Counted from the first letter of the stretch, positions 23,570-33,130 are shown. The stretch is DNA of 64,000 nt from Streptomyces sp. TRM68416 (GCF_014596915.1 NZ_JACVWU010000003.1:248001-312000); one strand, 5' to 3'. Made by a program: numbers and translations. Notes: generated from the sequence alone by a model not told the origin.

Positions 23570-26500
23570 ATGACCACCGGCCTGGACACCGGCACCCACG
23601 ACGCGCTCGACACCGGCACCTACGAGGTGCTGCGCGACCGCCTCACCGCGCAGGCCGCCGATCTCGCCCGCCGCGCGGAGTCGCTCAACACCCGCCGCGC
23701 CGAGGAGTTCGGCTCCACCCGGCTCGAACTGACCGGCACCGAGCGGCTGCGCACCGAGCACAACTGCGTGCCCCGCGACATCGTCTCCGTCGGTGACACC
23801 CTCCTCTTCGGCCACAACGTCTTCCTCGGTCTGAAGCCCGAGACCACCGTCGCCGACGTCTTCGCGCTGCACGACCGCGACCTGAACCGGCTGCCCGACG
23901 ACGCCGTCCCCGGCCTGCTCGACGACCCGGCGTTCCAGCGCGAGTTCGCCGCCCTCTACCGCTACTACCGCCAGGCCCACCTGCTGCAACTGCGCGGCGT
24001 CGACGGCAAGTTGCTGGCCGTCTTCCAGACCGGCGAGAAGCCCGGCGACATCCGCGTGCTGCGCTGGGCCCTCACCGACGACGGACAGGCCACCTTCCTC
24101 GACGCACGCGGCGACCGCGACCACGTCTTCCCCGTCTCCCACGACTTCGAGTGGACCCCGGCCACCCGCGAGGACCACGTCCTCGGCCGCCACCCGCACG
24201 TCTCCGTCGCCGGCGAGGTCTTCGTCGAGACCGTCGGCGGCACCCTCACCGTCAAGGTCGAGAACAACACCGAGACCGGCGAGGGCATCTACGCCGAGCC
24301 CGTCGACGAGCCCCTGCAGTCCCTCGCCGACGCCGACATCGCCCACGCGCGCGTGGGCGCCCTGATCCTGCTGCGCATCCGCCCCTACAAGGAGGACACC
24401 GACCGCTACCTGGTCTTCAACACCCTCACCAGGACCGTCGTCCGCCTCGACGGCATCGGCCGGGCCTGCCGACGGCTCCCCGAGGACCAGGGCATCGTCT
24501 TCCCCGGCGGCTACTGCCTGGCCACCGGCACCCACAAGACGTACGAACTCGACACCGCGGAACTGGAGTTCGAGCGCGAGGTGCGCTCGCCCAACGGTGA
24601 GGACGTGCTCTACGCCTTCCACGCGCGCGTGGAGGGCCGCAGCCTGCTGCTGCCCTACAACGTGATCCGCAAGGAGGTCGCCAACCCGCTGTCCTGCCAC
24701 GGCTGGGCGCTCTTCGACGACGGCTCGCTCCTCGTGCTGCGCGCCGACAGCGACGAACCGCAGCGCGTCCACCCCGTCCAGCAGTGGAACTCCCCCTACG
24801 TCTCCGACCTGCACGCCGCCGCCCGCCCCGTCGGCACCGGACCGCTGGCCCGGGTCGGCAACGCCGACCTCGTCCGCGGCATCTCCGACTGCCTGTCCAT
24901 CACCCGCGCGGTCGCGGAGACGACCCCCACCGGCGAGGTCTACGAGGCGCTGGTCGCCGCCTGCGTCCGGGCCGCCGACTCCTACCACTGGCTGGGCGAC
25001 AGCGAGCTCGGCGCACTGCTGGAGCCGCTCACCCAGGTGCGGACCACCGCCGAGCAGGTGCTCACCGAGTTCGAGACCGTCCAGGCCCTCACCCGCCAGG
25101 CCGCCGATGCGCTCGGCGAGGCCGCCGCCGAGGTCGCCGGAATCGTCCGCCGCCTGCGCGGCGAGGCCCCCCGCAGCGCCGCCGCCTGGGTCACCGGCCT
25201 CACCGAACTCCGCCGCGCCCAGGGCCGCTTGCTGACCCTGAAGGACATGCGGTACGCGGACACCGACCGCATCGACGAACTCGCCGCCGACGTCGGCAAC
25301 GACCTCGACACCTTCGGCCGCCGTGCCGTCGCCCACCTCGCCCACGAGGACGCCTTCGCCGGCCACCGCGCCGACATCGAGCAACTCGTCGCCGACGCCG
25401 AGGCGATCGCCACCGTCGCCGAGGCCGCACCCCTCGCCGCCCGCGTCGACGAACTCACGGACGGACTGCGCACGGTCACCGAGGTCGTCGCCGGACTCGA
25501 CATCGGCGACGCGACCGTACGCACCTCCATCCTGGAGCGCATCGCCGAAGTCCTCGGCGGCGCCAACCGCGCCCGCGCCACCCTCGACGGCCGCCGCCGC
25601 GAACTCCTCGACCGCGAAGGACGCGCCGAGTTCGCCGCCGAGTTCGCCCTGCTCGGCCAGTCCGTCACCGGCGCGCTCGCCGCCGCCGACAGCCCCGAGT
25701 CCTGCGACGAGCAACTCGCCCGCATGCTCGTACAGGTGGAGAACCTGGAGGCGCAGTTCTCGGAGTTCGCCGAGTTCGACGACTTCCTCGGCGAACTCGC
25801 CGACAAGCGCGACGAGGTCCACGAGGCGTTCTCCGCCCGCAAGCAGACCCTCGCCGACGCCCGCTCCCGCCGCGCCGAGCGCCTCGCGGACTCGGCGGCG
25901 CGCGTCCTGCAGACGGTCACCCGGCGCGCCGCCACGCTCGCCGACGCGGACGCCGTCACCACGTACTTCACCTCCGACCCGATGCCCGCCAAGGTCCGCC
26001 GGGTGGCCGACGAGCTCCGCGAACTCGGCGACCAGGTACGGGCGGAGGAACTCGACGGCCGGCTGAAGTCCGCCCGCCAGGAGGCGCTGCGCGGCCTGCG
26101 CGACCGCAACGACCTCTACGCCGACGACGGCCGCACGATCCGACTGGGCACGCACCGCTTCGCCGTCAACACCGAGCCGTTGGACCTGACGCTGGTTCCG
26201 CAGGGGGAGGGTCTTGCCTTCGCGCTCACCGGCACGGACTACCGCGCGCCGGTCGCGGACGCCGACTTCGCCGCGACGCGGCAGTACTGGGACCGTCCGC
26301 TGGCCTCGGAGTCGCCGGAGGTGTACCGCGCCGAGCATCTCGCCGCGCGGCTGCTGGAGGAGCACGGGGTCGCTGCGCTGGCGGAGGCGGATCTGGGTGA
26401 GTTGGTGCGGCAGGCCGCGGAGGCCGCGTACGACGAGGGGTACGAGCGAGGGGTTCACGACCATGACGCGGTGCTGATCCTCGGGGCGCTGGTGCGGTTG

Positions 26501-28495
26501 TATGAAGGTGCGGGGCTGCTTCGGCACGAGCCAGGCGCTCGTGCCGCCGCGCAGATGTTCTGGGTGCACGGGATGGGTGCGCAGGAGCGGGAGGGGTGGA
26601 GGCGTCGGGCCGTATCCATGGCTCGGGCCCGGGACACGTTTGGGCTGGCTCCTGCGATTGCGGATCTGCAAGGGGAGTTGGCGGAGGCTGCGGCCCAGTG
26701 GGGGCTGATCGCGCAGTTCCCCGCGCCCCTGAAGGGCGCTGTCGCGGCCTACCTCTTTGACGAGCTGACCTCCGGGTCCGACGGGTTCGTCATCAGCTCC
26801 TCCACCCGTACCCTTCTCGACAAGTTCCGGCGGGCCATGGGTACGTCCGACTACGACGACGATCTCGCCGCAGTCGGAGACCTCGCCGCCCGTAAGCAGC
26901 TCGTCGAGGCCTGGCTGACGGCGTACACGGCCGCGAGCGGTATCGATGTCGCCCCCGGCGACCTGGCCGAGGCGGTTGCCGCTGAGCTGTGCCCGGAGTT
27001 GGGGCGGTACGTGTCCGACGCGCCGCTGAGCGAGACCGTCGACGGGCTGCTCGGTGCGCACCCGCGGATCAGCGGGCGGGCGCTCACCGTCCGCGTCGAC
27101 GAACTCCTCGCCCGCACCCGGCACTTCAGGGAGCACGAGGTTCCGGGACACCGTGACTACCAGCGTCGGCGTACGGCGTTGGTGGCGGCCGAGCGGGCGC
27201 GGATCCGGCTGGACGAGTACCGGCCGCGGGTGATGTCGGCGTTCGTGCGCGGCAGGCTCATCGACGAGGTGTACCTGCCGCTGATCGGCGACAGCCTCGC
27301 CAAGCAGATCGGCACGACCGGCGACGCGAGGCGCACCGACACCGGCGGGCTGCTGCTGCTCATCTCCCCGCCGGGCTACGGCAAGACGACGCTGATGGAG
27401 TACGTCGCCGACCGGCTGGGCCTGGTCCTGGTGAAGGTCAACGGCCCGGCGCTCGGCCACACCGTGACCTCCCTCGACCCGGCCGAGGCCCCGAACGCGA
27501 CCGCCCGCCAGGAGGTCGAGAAGATCAACTTCGCGCTGGAGGCGGGCAACAACACGCTGCTCTACCTGGACGACATCCAGCACACCTCACCCGAACTGCT
27601 GCAGAAGTTCATCCCGCTGTGCGACGCCACCCGGCGTATCGAAGGCGTGCGCGACGGGCAGCCGCGCACCTACGACCTGCGCGGCAAGCGGTTCGCCGTG
27701 TGCATGGCAGGCAACCCCTACACCGAGTCCGGCAGCCGCTTCCGGGTACCCGACATGCTCGCCAACCGGGCCGACGTGTGGAACCTCGGCGACGTGCTGA
27801 CCGGCAAGGAGGACGCCTTCGCGATGAGCTTCGTGGAGAACGCGCTCACCGCCAACCCGGTTCTCGCCCCCCTCGCCGGGCGTGAGCGCGCCGACCTCGA
27901 CCTGCTGGTCCGGCTGGCCGAGGGCGACACCACGGCCCGCGCCGACCGGCTGGCCCACCCGTACGCCCCGGCCGAGCTGGAGCGGATCCTCGCCGTGCTG
28001 CGCCATCTGCTCACGGCCCGCGAGACGATCCTGGCGGTCAACGCGGCGTACATCGCCTCGGCGGCCCAGTCCGACTCCACCCGCTCCGAGCCGCCCTTCC
28101 AGCTCCAGGGCTCGTACCGCAACATGAACAAGATCGCCCAGCGCATCCAGGCGGTCATGAACGACAGCGAGCTGGCCGCCGTGATCGACGACCACTACTC
28201 CGCCGAGGCCCAGACCCTCACCACCGGCGCCGAGGCCAACCTGCTGAAGCTGGCCGAGCTGCGCGGCACGCTGACCGACGAACAGGCCGTGCGCTGGGCG
28301 GAGCTGAAGGCGGCGTACGTCCGGACGCAGACTCTCGGCGGTCCGGAGAACGACCCGCTGACCCGGGCGGTGGCCTCCCTCGGCCTGCTCGCCGACCGGA
28401 TCGCGGCCGTGGAGTCGGCGATCACCCGAGCCGCCGACCCGCGTCATCTGATGGCCAACCCGGCGGCCCGCCACGCGGCCCGGCCCGGGCAGTGA
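23570..28495 (+). CDS. Giant AAA+ ATPase (1641 residues) linked to flotillin
   Basis: The C-terminal part from about residue 1210 holds an AAA+ module: Walker A PPGYGKTT with Lys1272, Walker B LLYLDDIQ with Asp1334/Asp1335, and a MoxR/dynein-like FAVCMAGNPYTESG strand-loop. The N-terminal 1200 residues hold an unassigned beta-rich region (about 60-460) and a long helical region with coiled-coil segments (about 480-860). Such proteins are often labelled DNA repair ATPase in actinobacteria without clear evidence. The ATG at 23570 follows gaagaggg. Synteny with flotillin suggests an ATP-driven machine at membrane microdomains. Codons are markedly more G/T-ending at about 26160-27250 than before and after, hinting at a mosaic origin. 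Confidence 0.85.
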   Translation: MTTGLDTGTHDALDTGTYEVLRDRLTAQAADLARRAESLNTRRAEEFGSTRLELTGTERLRTEHNCVPRDIVSVGDTLLFGHNVFLGLKPETTVADVFALHDRDLNRLPDDAVPGLLDDPAFQREFAALYRYYRQAHLLQLRGVDGKLLAVFQTGEKPGDIRVLRWALTDDGQATFLDARGDRDHVFPVSHDFEWTPATREDHVLGRHPHVSVAGEVFVETVGGTLTVKVENNTETGEGIYAEPVDEPLQSLADADIAHARVGALILLRIRPYKEDTDRYLVFNTLTRTVVRLDGIGRACRRLPEDQGIVFPGGYCLATGTHKTYELDTAELEFEREVRSPNGEDVLYAFHARVEGRSLLLPYNVIRKEVANPLSCHGWALFDDGSLLVLRADSDEPQRVHPVQQWNSPYVSDLHAAARPVGTGPLARVGNADLVRGISDCLSITRAVAETTPTGEVYEALVAACVRAADSYHWLGDSELGALLEPLTQVRTTAEQVLTEFETVQALTRQAADALGEAAAEVAGIVRRLRGEAPRSAAAWVTGLTELRRAQGRLLTLKDMRYADTDRIDELAADVGNDLDTFGRRAVAHLAHEDAFAGHRADIEQLVADAEAIATVAEAAPLAARVDELTDGLRTVTEVVAGLDIGDATVRTSILERIAEVLGGANRARATLDGRRRELLDREGRAEFAAEFALLGQSVTGALAAADSPESCDEQLARMLVQVENLEAQFSEFAEFDDFLGELADKRDEVHEAFSARKQTLADARSRRAERLADSAARVLQTVTRRAATLADADAVTTYFTSDPMPAKVRRVADELRELGDQVRAEELDGRLKSARQEALRGLRDRNDLYADDGRTIRLGTHRFAVNTEPLDLTLVPQGEGLAFALTGTDYRAPVADADFAATRQYWDRPLASESPEVYRAEHLAARLLEEHGVAALAEADLGELVRQAAEAAYDEGYERGVHDHDAVLILGALVRLYEGAGLLRHEPGARAAAQMFWVHGMGAQEREGWRRRAVSMARARDTFGLAPAIADLQGELAEAAAQWGLIAQFPAPLKGAVAAYLFDELTSGSDGFVISSSTRTLLDKFRRAMGTSDYDDDLAAVGDLAARKQLVEAWLTAYTAASGIDVAPGDLAEAVAAELCPELGRYVSDAPLSETVDGLLGAHPRISGRALTVRVDELLARTRHFREHEVPGHRDYQRRRTALVAAERARIRLDEYRPRVMSAFVRGRLIDEVYLPLIGDSLAKQIGTTGDARRTDTGGLLLLISPPGYGKTTLMEYVADRLGLVLVKVNGPALGHTVTSLDPAEAPNATARQEVEKINFALEAGNNTLLYLDDIQHTSPELLQKFIPLCDATRRIEGVRDGQPRTYDLRGKRFAVCMAGNPYTESGSRFRVPDMLANRADVWNLGDVLTGKEDAFAMSFVENALTANPVLAPLAGRERADLDLLVRLAEGDTTARADRLAHPYAPAELERILAVLRHLLTARETILAVNAAYIASAAQSDSTRSEPPFQLQGSYRNMNKIAQRIQAVMNDSELAAVIDDHYSAEAQTLTTGAEANLLKLAELRGTLTDEQAVRWAELKAAYVRTQTLGGPENDPLTRAVASLGLLADRIAAVESAITRAADPRHLMANPAARHAARPGQ

Positions 28496-28527
28496 GGAGG
28501 GCTGGGCTGCCGCAGGCCGGCCGTGGA

Positions 28528-28995
28528 TCAGCCGCCGCTCGCCGCCCCCAGCAGCTCGTGCAGCAGGTGCGAGGCCGTGACGACCCCCAGCAGACGGATG
28601 CCGGCCCCGTCCCGCTCCGCGACCGCGACGAGCGGGCTGCGGACCCGGGCCATCAGGGCCGCCACCTCCAGCGCGGTGTCGTCCGGGTCGGCGATGGGCG
28701 GCGGCTCGGCACCACCGGACAGGCAGTCCCCGACGCGGCGGCCCGCCAGCGCCTGGCACAGCCGGTCGGCGTGCCTCTCGTCGACCACGGAGGCGAGCGT
28801 CGGGGCCTCGATCACATAGGAGGGGACCAGCAGCTTGACCATCTCGGAAGCGGGCAGGATCGCCCTCGGCTGCCCGTGCTCGTCGAGTACCAGCAGGCCG
28901 GGCAGCCTCTGCTCGGCCATCAGCCGGGCCGCCTCCAGGGCGTCACTGTCGACACTCACCGTTTCGTATGCGACCGCCAGGTCACGAGCGCGCAC
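28528..28995 (-). CDS. CBS-domain protein
   Basis: This 155-residue protein has two CBS domains (YETVSVDSDALEAARLMAEQ and DPDDTALEVAALMARVRSPL), a module that senses adenine nucleotides or regulates channels and transporters. The GTG at 28995 is chosen because gaggag lies just upstream and it begins RARDLAVAYETV, the usual family start. The frame extends to an ATG at 29079, but that extra segment is unlike the family. It diverges from the Rv1733c-like gene. Both families are DosR-regulon members in mycobacteria (hrp1, Rv1733c), so a hypoxia or dormancy link is plausible. Confidence 0.87.
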   Translation of the reverse strand: MRARDLAVAYETVSVDSDALEAARLMAEQRLPGLLVLDEHGQPRAILPASEMVKLLVPSYVIEAPTLASVVDERHADRLCQALAGRRVGDCLSGGAEPPPIADPDDTALEVAALMARVRSPLVAVAERDGAGIRLLGVVTASHLLHELLGAASGG

Positions 28996-29086
28996 GGCGG
29001 GCTCCTCATCTGCTGGGAAGTACCTGGGATCAGCGTCGTACACCCCGTGGGCGGGGGCCAGGACATTGACGTGAAACATACGTAGG

Positions 29087-29117
29087 GCCCCATTCCGGGG
29101 GCACACTGGAAGTGTGC
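29087..29117. promoter_or_regulatory. Two adjacent dyads between CBS and Rv1733c-like genes
   Basis: GCCCC-N6-GGGGC (29087-29102) is followed at once by a perfect 7-bp-arm palindrome GCACACT-gga-AGTGTGC (29101-29117), ending 28 bp before the Rv1733c-like ATG. The first resembles the GC-rich dyads bound by DosR/OsdR-type regulators in form only. Function is not shown. Confidence 0.5.
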
Positions 29118-29145
29118 TGTCGGTGCTCGCTAGGGGGTGTTGCCG

Positions 29146-29727
29146 ATGGCTGCGGCACAGTGCACGCGCATACGGCTGTGGCGGTGGCGGCGCAGCCCGC
29201 TGAGGCGGCGCAGTGACCTCGTCGAGGCCTGGGTCGTGCTCGCCGGATGGGCGTTCGCCCTGGTCGGTGGTCTGATCGCGGGCCTGTACGCGGTGGGCGC
29301 GGTGGAGCGTGCCGCTGATGAGCAGCGGGAGCGGAGCCGGCAGGTGACGGCCGTCCTCATGGAGGACACGGGGGACCGGGCACCGGCCCGGGCGGCCTCC
29401 GACTACCGGGTGTGGGCCAAGGTGAGCTGGACCGGACCGGACGGCGCGACGCACACCGACGACGCGCGGGTACCGCCCAAGACCGAGGCCGGAACCGAGA
29501 TCACGGTATGGACCGACGGCCGCGGCCAGATCACGGCCGAGCCCCTCACCACCGCCGAGACCCAGCTGCATGCCGTCTCGGGCGGCATCCTCGCGGCCCT
29601 CTGCACGGGCGGAACGGTCCTCGGCACGGCCTGGCTGCTACGGCTCTGGCTGCAACACCGGCAACTGGAACAGTGGGCCCTGGAATGGGAGCGCATAGAC
29701 ACGACCAACGGCTGGAAACCGACCTGA
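29146..29727 (+). CDS. Rv1733c-family membrane protein
   Basis: This 193-residue protein has two transmembrane helices, AWVVLAGWAFALVGGLIAGL near residue 30 and GGILAALCTGGTVLGTAWLL near 150. They flank an extracytoplasmic loop of about 90 residues that includes YRVWAKVSWTGPDG and TEITVWTDGRG. A basic N-terminus (RIRLWRWRRSPLRRR) keeps the first end inside. This arrangement is typical of the Rv1733c family, abundant in Streptomyces and of unknown biochemical role. The ATG at 29146 lies about 8 bp after aggggg. Confidence 0.88.
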   Translation: MAAAQCTRIRLWRWRRSPLRRRSDLVEAWVVLAGWAFALVGGLIAGLYAVGAVERAADEQRERSRQVTAVLMEDTGDRAPARAASDYRVWAKVSWTGPDGATHTDDARVPPKTEAGTEITVWTDGRGQITAEPLTTAETQLHAVSGGILAALCTGGTVLGTAWLLRLWLQHRQLEQWALEWERIDTTNGWKPT

Positions 29728-29868
29728 CCCCCGGCCGACGGGTCGTCCAGCCCTGTACGGCGCCGGCGCCCCGGCCCTGAAGCCGTACGCCCCCTGCACG
29801 GCGGCACGGTCCTGAAGATCACCCGACCCCGAAGACCGCCCCCCGCCCCCGGACGCCGGCCCCCGTCG

Positions 29869-31812
29869 TTACGCGTCCGTTCTGCGGGGGGTCGGGTGGG
29901 GGTCTCGGCGTAGGAGTTCTGCCAGGCCCTGGCGGGTTGCGGCGAGGACTACTCGGTCCTCGGGGCGCAGGACGTAGCCGGGGTGCAGGTCCCAGACCAG
30001 GCCGGTGGAGCGGTCGGCGGAGCCGGGCCGTGGGGGTGCGGCGAGGTCGGGGAGGCGTTCGTCGGGGGAGGAGGTGTCCAGGGCGACCACGCGCCAGGCG
30101 CCCGCCCGGAACGATTCCCCGACCGTGCGGCCCGCCAGTTGCGGGTGCCCGGCGACCTCCAGCGCGGCGAAGAGCAGGACCCGGCGTTCCACCGGAATGG
30201 CCCCGAGGATCCGGCGGCCCATCATGGCGCCGGCGAAGGCGGGGGCCGCGAGACTGGAGACGCTGCGGCTGCGGGTGAGGGCGCGCGGGTGGGCGGCCCG
30301 CAGGGTGCGGTAGACGGCCGTGGCGAACTCGTCGTCGTACAGGCGCAGCGCGGCCCGCAGGTCCGGCTTGATCGAGCGGGCGGACAGGGCCGCCTCCAGG
30401 TTCGTGGTGTCGCTGCTGGTCAGCGCCAGCAGCGAGTGCGCACGGTGGACCTTGGCGGCCTCCAGGACACCCCGCTCGGTGACGTCCCCGATGACGACCG
30501 GCACCCGCTGCCGACGGGCGACCGGGATGCCGCGCGCCTCCGGGTCCTCCTCGACGCACACCACCGGTATGCCGAGTTCCGTCAGCCGGGACAGCACCCG
30601 GGTGCCGACCTTGCCGAGGCCCAGCAGCACGACGTGACCGGACAGGCCCCGGGGCGGGCGGCGCAGCGCCGACGCGGTGCGGAAGGTGCCGTAGGCCTCC
30701 AGGGCGGCGGCCAGCAGGACCGGCAGGAACAGCAGTCCGGCCAGTCCCGACAGGAGTTGGAGCACCTGGCGCGAGGTGGGTTCGTCCAGCGCCGGGTCGT
30801 TGATCGCGAAGAGATCGAGCAGCGTCAGGTAACCGGCGTGCAGCGGATGCTTCTGCTCGCTGGTCAGCCAGGTCGCGACGGCCAGTGCCAGCACGCTGAC
30901 CAGCAGGCCGGCCAGCGACCAGCGCAGCCGGCGCGAGAAGAGCTGGGCGAGCGGGAGCCCGCGGCCCGCGAGCCGCCCCGGCACCGAAGCCGCACCGCTG
31001 TGCGCGACCGTCTCCAGCACCACCGTGCCGCGTCCGGTCGCCGCCGCCACCGTCTCGTCGTCCGGCAGCAGCGTCGGCCCCTCCCGCCCGCTGGCGTCCG
31101 AACCCTCCGCGCCCGCGGGGTCGTTGGCGGTCGACGACAGCAGGGCGAGTGTGCACAGACCGGGGTCGGCGACCCGCCCCGGCGACGGCGGAGTGCGTTC
31201 CACGGCGCGCAGCAGCAACCCGTCGGCCTGGACGACCTTGCTGGTGCCGGCGACGGCGGTGGCCGCGAGGGCGGGCGCCGCGGTGTCCGCGTCGGACAGG
31301 ACGGTGGTGGAGGTGTCCAGCGCCTCGGGGTCCAGGCCGGGCACGGCGAGCGCGGCGGCCTGGTCGAGCAGCTCCTCCAGGTGCTGGCCGAGCTTGCGGT
31401 TGTACAGCCGGATCACCAGCCGCAGCCGCGGGTTGAGGCGGCGGGCGGCCAGCGCGGCGTGGATGTTGGCCTCGTCGTCGTCGAAGACCAGCGCGAGCGC
31501 GGCCGCCTCCCGTACGCCCGCCTCGGTCAGTGCCGCCGCGTCGAGCTCGGGCGCCTGGAGCACCCGTGGCGCCTGCCGGCCGAGTCCGCCGTCCGAGCGG
31601 TTCATGACGGCCTGTACCCGGCTGAGCAGCGCGGCGGCGCCCGCCCGGGCGGCGGACTCGGTCCGCGGGCCGGGCGGTACGACCAGCGTCACCCGCTCCC
31701 GGTAGACGCTCGCCAGTTCGGCCGCCAGTCGCTCGGCCAGCGCGTCGTCACCGCAGACGATCATGTGCCCCGGACGCGGCGCCCCGCGTGCCGGCTGCGG
31801 CAGTACGACCAT
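29869..31812 (-). CDS. Channel-like protein with two RCK/TrkA-N domains and a degenerate pore
   Basis: This 647-residue protein resembles CASTOR/POLLUX-like or Kch-type channels. It has a first NAD-binding RCK-like domain (MIVCGDDALAERLAAEL, residues about 17-190), then two membrane segments (WSLAGLLVSVLALAVATWL and LSGLAGLLFLPVLLAAAL), then a second TrkA-N domain (HVVLLGLGKVGTRVL). Between the helices the sequence reads YLTLLDLFAIND in place of the potassium filter TVGYG, so selectivity for K+ is doubtful. The ATG at 31812 follows gggaggtc. It lies downstream of the ArsB/NhaD permease, probably in one operon that may also include the antiporter, for ion or pH homeostasis. Confidence 0.83.
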   Translation of the reverse strand: MVVLPQPARGAPRPGHMIVCGDDALAERLAAELASVYRERVTLVVPPGPRTESAARAGAAALLSRVQAVMNRSDGGLGRQAPRVLQAPELDAAALTEAGVREAAALALVFDDDEANIHAALAARRLNPRLRLVIRLYNRKLGQHLEELLDQAAALAVPGLDPEALDTSTTVLSDADTAAPALAATAVAGTSKVVQADGLLLRAVERTPPSPGRVADPGLCTLALLSSTANDPAGAEGSDASGREGPTLLPDDETVAAATGRGTVVLETVAHSGAASVPGRLAGRGLPLAQLFSRRLRWSLAGLLVSVLALAVATWLTSEQKHPLHAGYLTLLDLFAINDPALDEPTSRQVLQLLSGLAGLLFLPVLLAAALEAYGTFRTASALRRPPRGLSGHVVLLGLGKVGTRVLSRLTELGIPVVCVEEDPEARGIPVARRQRVPVVIGDVTERGVLEAAKVHRAHSLLALTSSDTTNLEAALSARSIKPDLRAALRLYDDEFATAVYRTLRAAHPRALTRSRSVSSLAAPAFAGAMMGRRILGAIPVERRVLLFAALEVAGHPQLAGRTVGESFRAGAWRVVALDTSSPDERLPDLAAPPRPGSADRSTGLVWDLHPGYVLRPEDRVVLAATRQGLAELLRRDPHPTPRRTDA

Positions 31813-31831
31813 GTGTTCCGTGACCTCCCGG

Positions 31832-33130
31832 TCAGGCGAGGGCGAAGTAGCGCAGCCACACGTACAGGACGGACAGTCCGACGGTGACCGCGGTGACGAC
31901 AAGACCGTACTTGGTGAACTGCCAGAAGGAGATGGGCTGTCGGTTGCGTTCGGCGATGCCGAGGACCACCACGTTGGCGCTGGCGCCGATCGCGGTGGCG
32001 TTGCCGCCGAGGTCCGCGCCGATGGCCAGCGCCCACCACATCACGTGGCTGCCCGAGCCGCCCATGCTCGACACCAGGTCGGAGGTGATCGGCGCCATGG
32101 TGGCCACGTACGGGATGTTGTCGACGATGCCCGACAGGGCGGCCGAGGCGGTCAGCAGCACCAGGGAGCCGCCGAGTTCGTTGTCGCCGATGGCGTTGGC
32201 GAGGGTCTTGGAGATCTCGCCGATGACGCCCGTCTCGATCAGACCGCCGATCATGATGAACAGTCCGGCGAAGAAGGCGAGCGTGGGCCACTCGACCTCG
32301 CCGAGCACCTCGCCGGTCTCCACCGAGGAGACCGCGATCAGCAGGCCCGCGCCCAGCAGCGCGACGACACTGGGCTCGTAGTGCAGCACCGGGTGCAGCA
32401 CGAAGCCGGCGACGACCAGGCCGAGCACCACCAGACCCTGGACGAGCAGCCGCGGGTTCTTGATGGCCTCGCGCTCCTGCAGCTCCATGACCTCCTGGGC
32501 GCGATCGGGATCGTAGGCGAAGGACTTGCGGAACAGCAGGCGGCACAGCGCGATCAGCACCACGACCAGGGCGAGCGTGAGCGGGGCGAGGTGGATCAGG
32601 AAGTCGTTGAAGTTCAGGTCCGCCCGGCTGGCGATGATGATGTTGGGCGGGTCGCCGACCAGGGTCGCCATGCCGCCGATGTTGGAGGCCATCACCTCGG
32701 CGATGAGGAACGGCGCGGCGGGCAGCGCGAGCCGCTCGCACACCAGCAGGGTCACCGGCGCGATCAGCAGGACCGTGGTGACGTTGTCCAGCAGCGCGGA
32801 GGCCAGGGCGGTGATGACGACGAGCATCACCATCACCCGGAAGGGCCTGGCCCGCGCCCGCTTCACCGCCCAGATCGCCAGGTACTCGAACATGCCGGTC
32901 TTCTTCAGCACGCCGACGATCATCATCATGCCCAGCAGCAGGAAGATGACGTTCCAGTCGACCCCGCTGTGCTCGGAGAAGAACGCCGACTCGTCGTCGG
33001 TGGCGCCGATGGCCAGCATCAGGGCGGCGCCGCCGAGCGCGGCGCCCACCCGGTGGATCTTCTCGCTGATGATCAGGCCGTACGTGGCCACGAAGACGAC
33101 GATCGCCGCCCAGCTCTGCCAGCCGTTCAC
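31832..33130 (-). CDS. ArsB/NhaD-family ion transporter
   Basis: This 432-residue polytopic protein belongs to the IT (ArsB/NhaD/CitM) superfamily. The repeat-half signatures are clear: ALASALLDNVTTVLL in the first half, IGGMATLVGDPPNIII after it, and SGIVDNIPYVATMAP plus DLGGNATAIGASANVV in the second half. Acidic and asparagine residues in these helices suit a Na+/H+ antiporter better than arsenite export, and no arsenic genes are near. The GTG at 33130 lies 4 bp after GGAG. About ten transmembrane segments are apparent. It lies just upstream of the channel-like protein on the same strand. Confidence 0.88.
   Translation of the reverse strand: MNGWQSWAAIVVFVATYGLIISEKIHRVGAALGGAALMLAIGATDDESAFFSEHSGVDWNVIFLLLGMMMIVGVLKKTGMFEYLAIWAVKRARARPFRVMVMLVVITALASALLDNVTTVLLIAPVTLLVCERLALPAAPFLIAEVMASNIGGMATLVGDPPNIIIASRADLNFNDFLIHLAPLTLALVVVLIALCRLLFRKSFAYDPDRAQEVMELQEREAIKNPRLLVQGLVVLGLVVAGFVLHPVLHYEPSVVALLGAGLLIAVSSVETGEVLGEVEWPTLAFFAGLFIMIGGLIETGVIGEISKTLANAIGDNELGGSLVLLTASAALSGIVDNIPYVATMAPITSDLVSSMGGSGSHVMWWALAIGADLGGNATAIGASANVVVLGIAERNRQPISFWQFTKYGLVVTAVTVGLSVLYVWLRYFALA

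Noticed and set aside
22100..27583. A 1827-codon open frame on the minus strand
   Set aside because: It lies antisense to flotillin and the giant ATPase, which have clear domains and ribosome sites. The translation is Gly/Val/Asp-rich shadow sequence caused by high GC at third positions.
28996..29079. Extended N-terminus of the CBS protein
   Set aside because: The extra 28 residues do not resemble the family, and a strong gaggag site precedes the GTG at 28995.
31832..33130. Arsenite efflux pump
   Set aside because: Although ArsB-like in fold, no ArsR, ArsA or ArsC gene is nearby and neighbours are cation transporters, so a Na+/H+ role is more likely.
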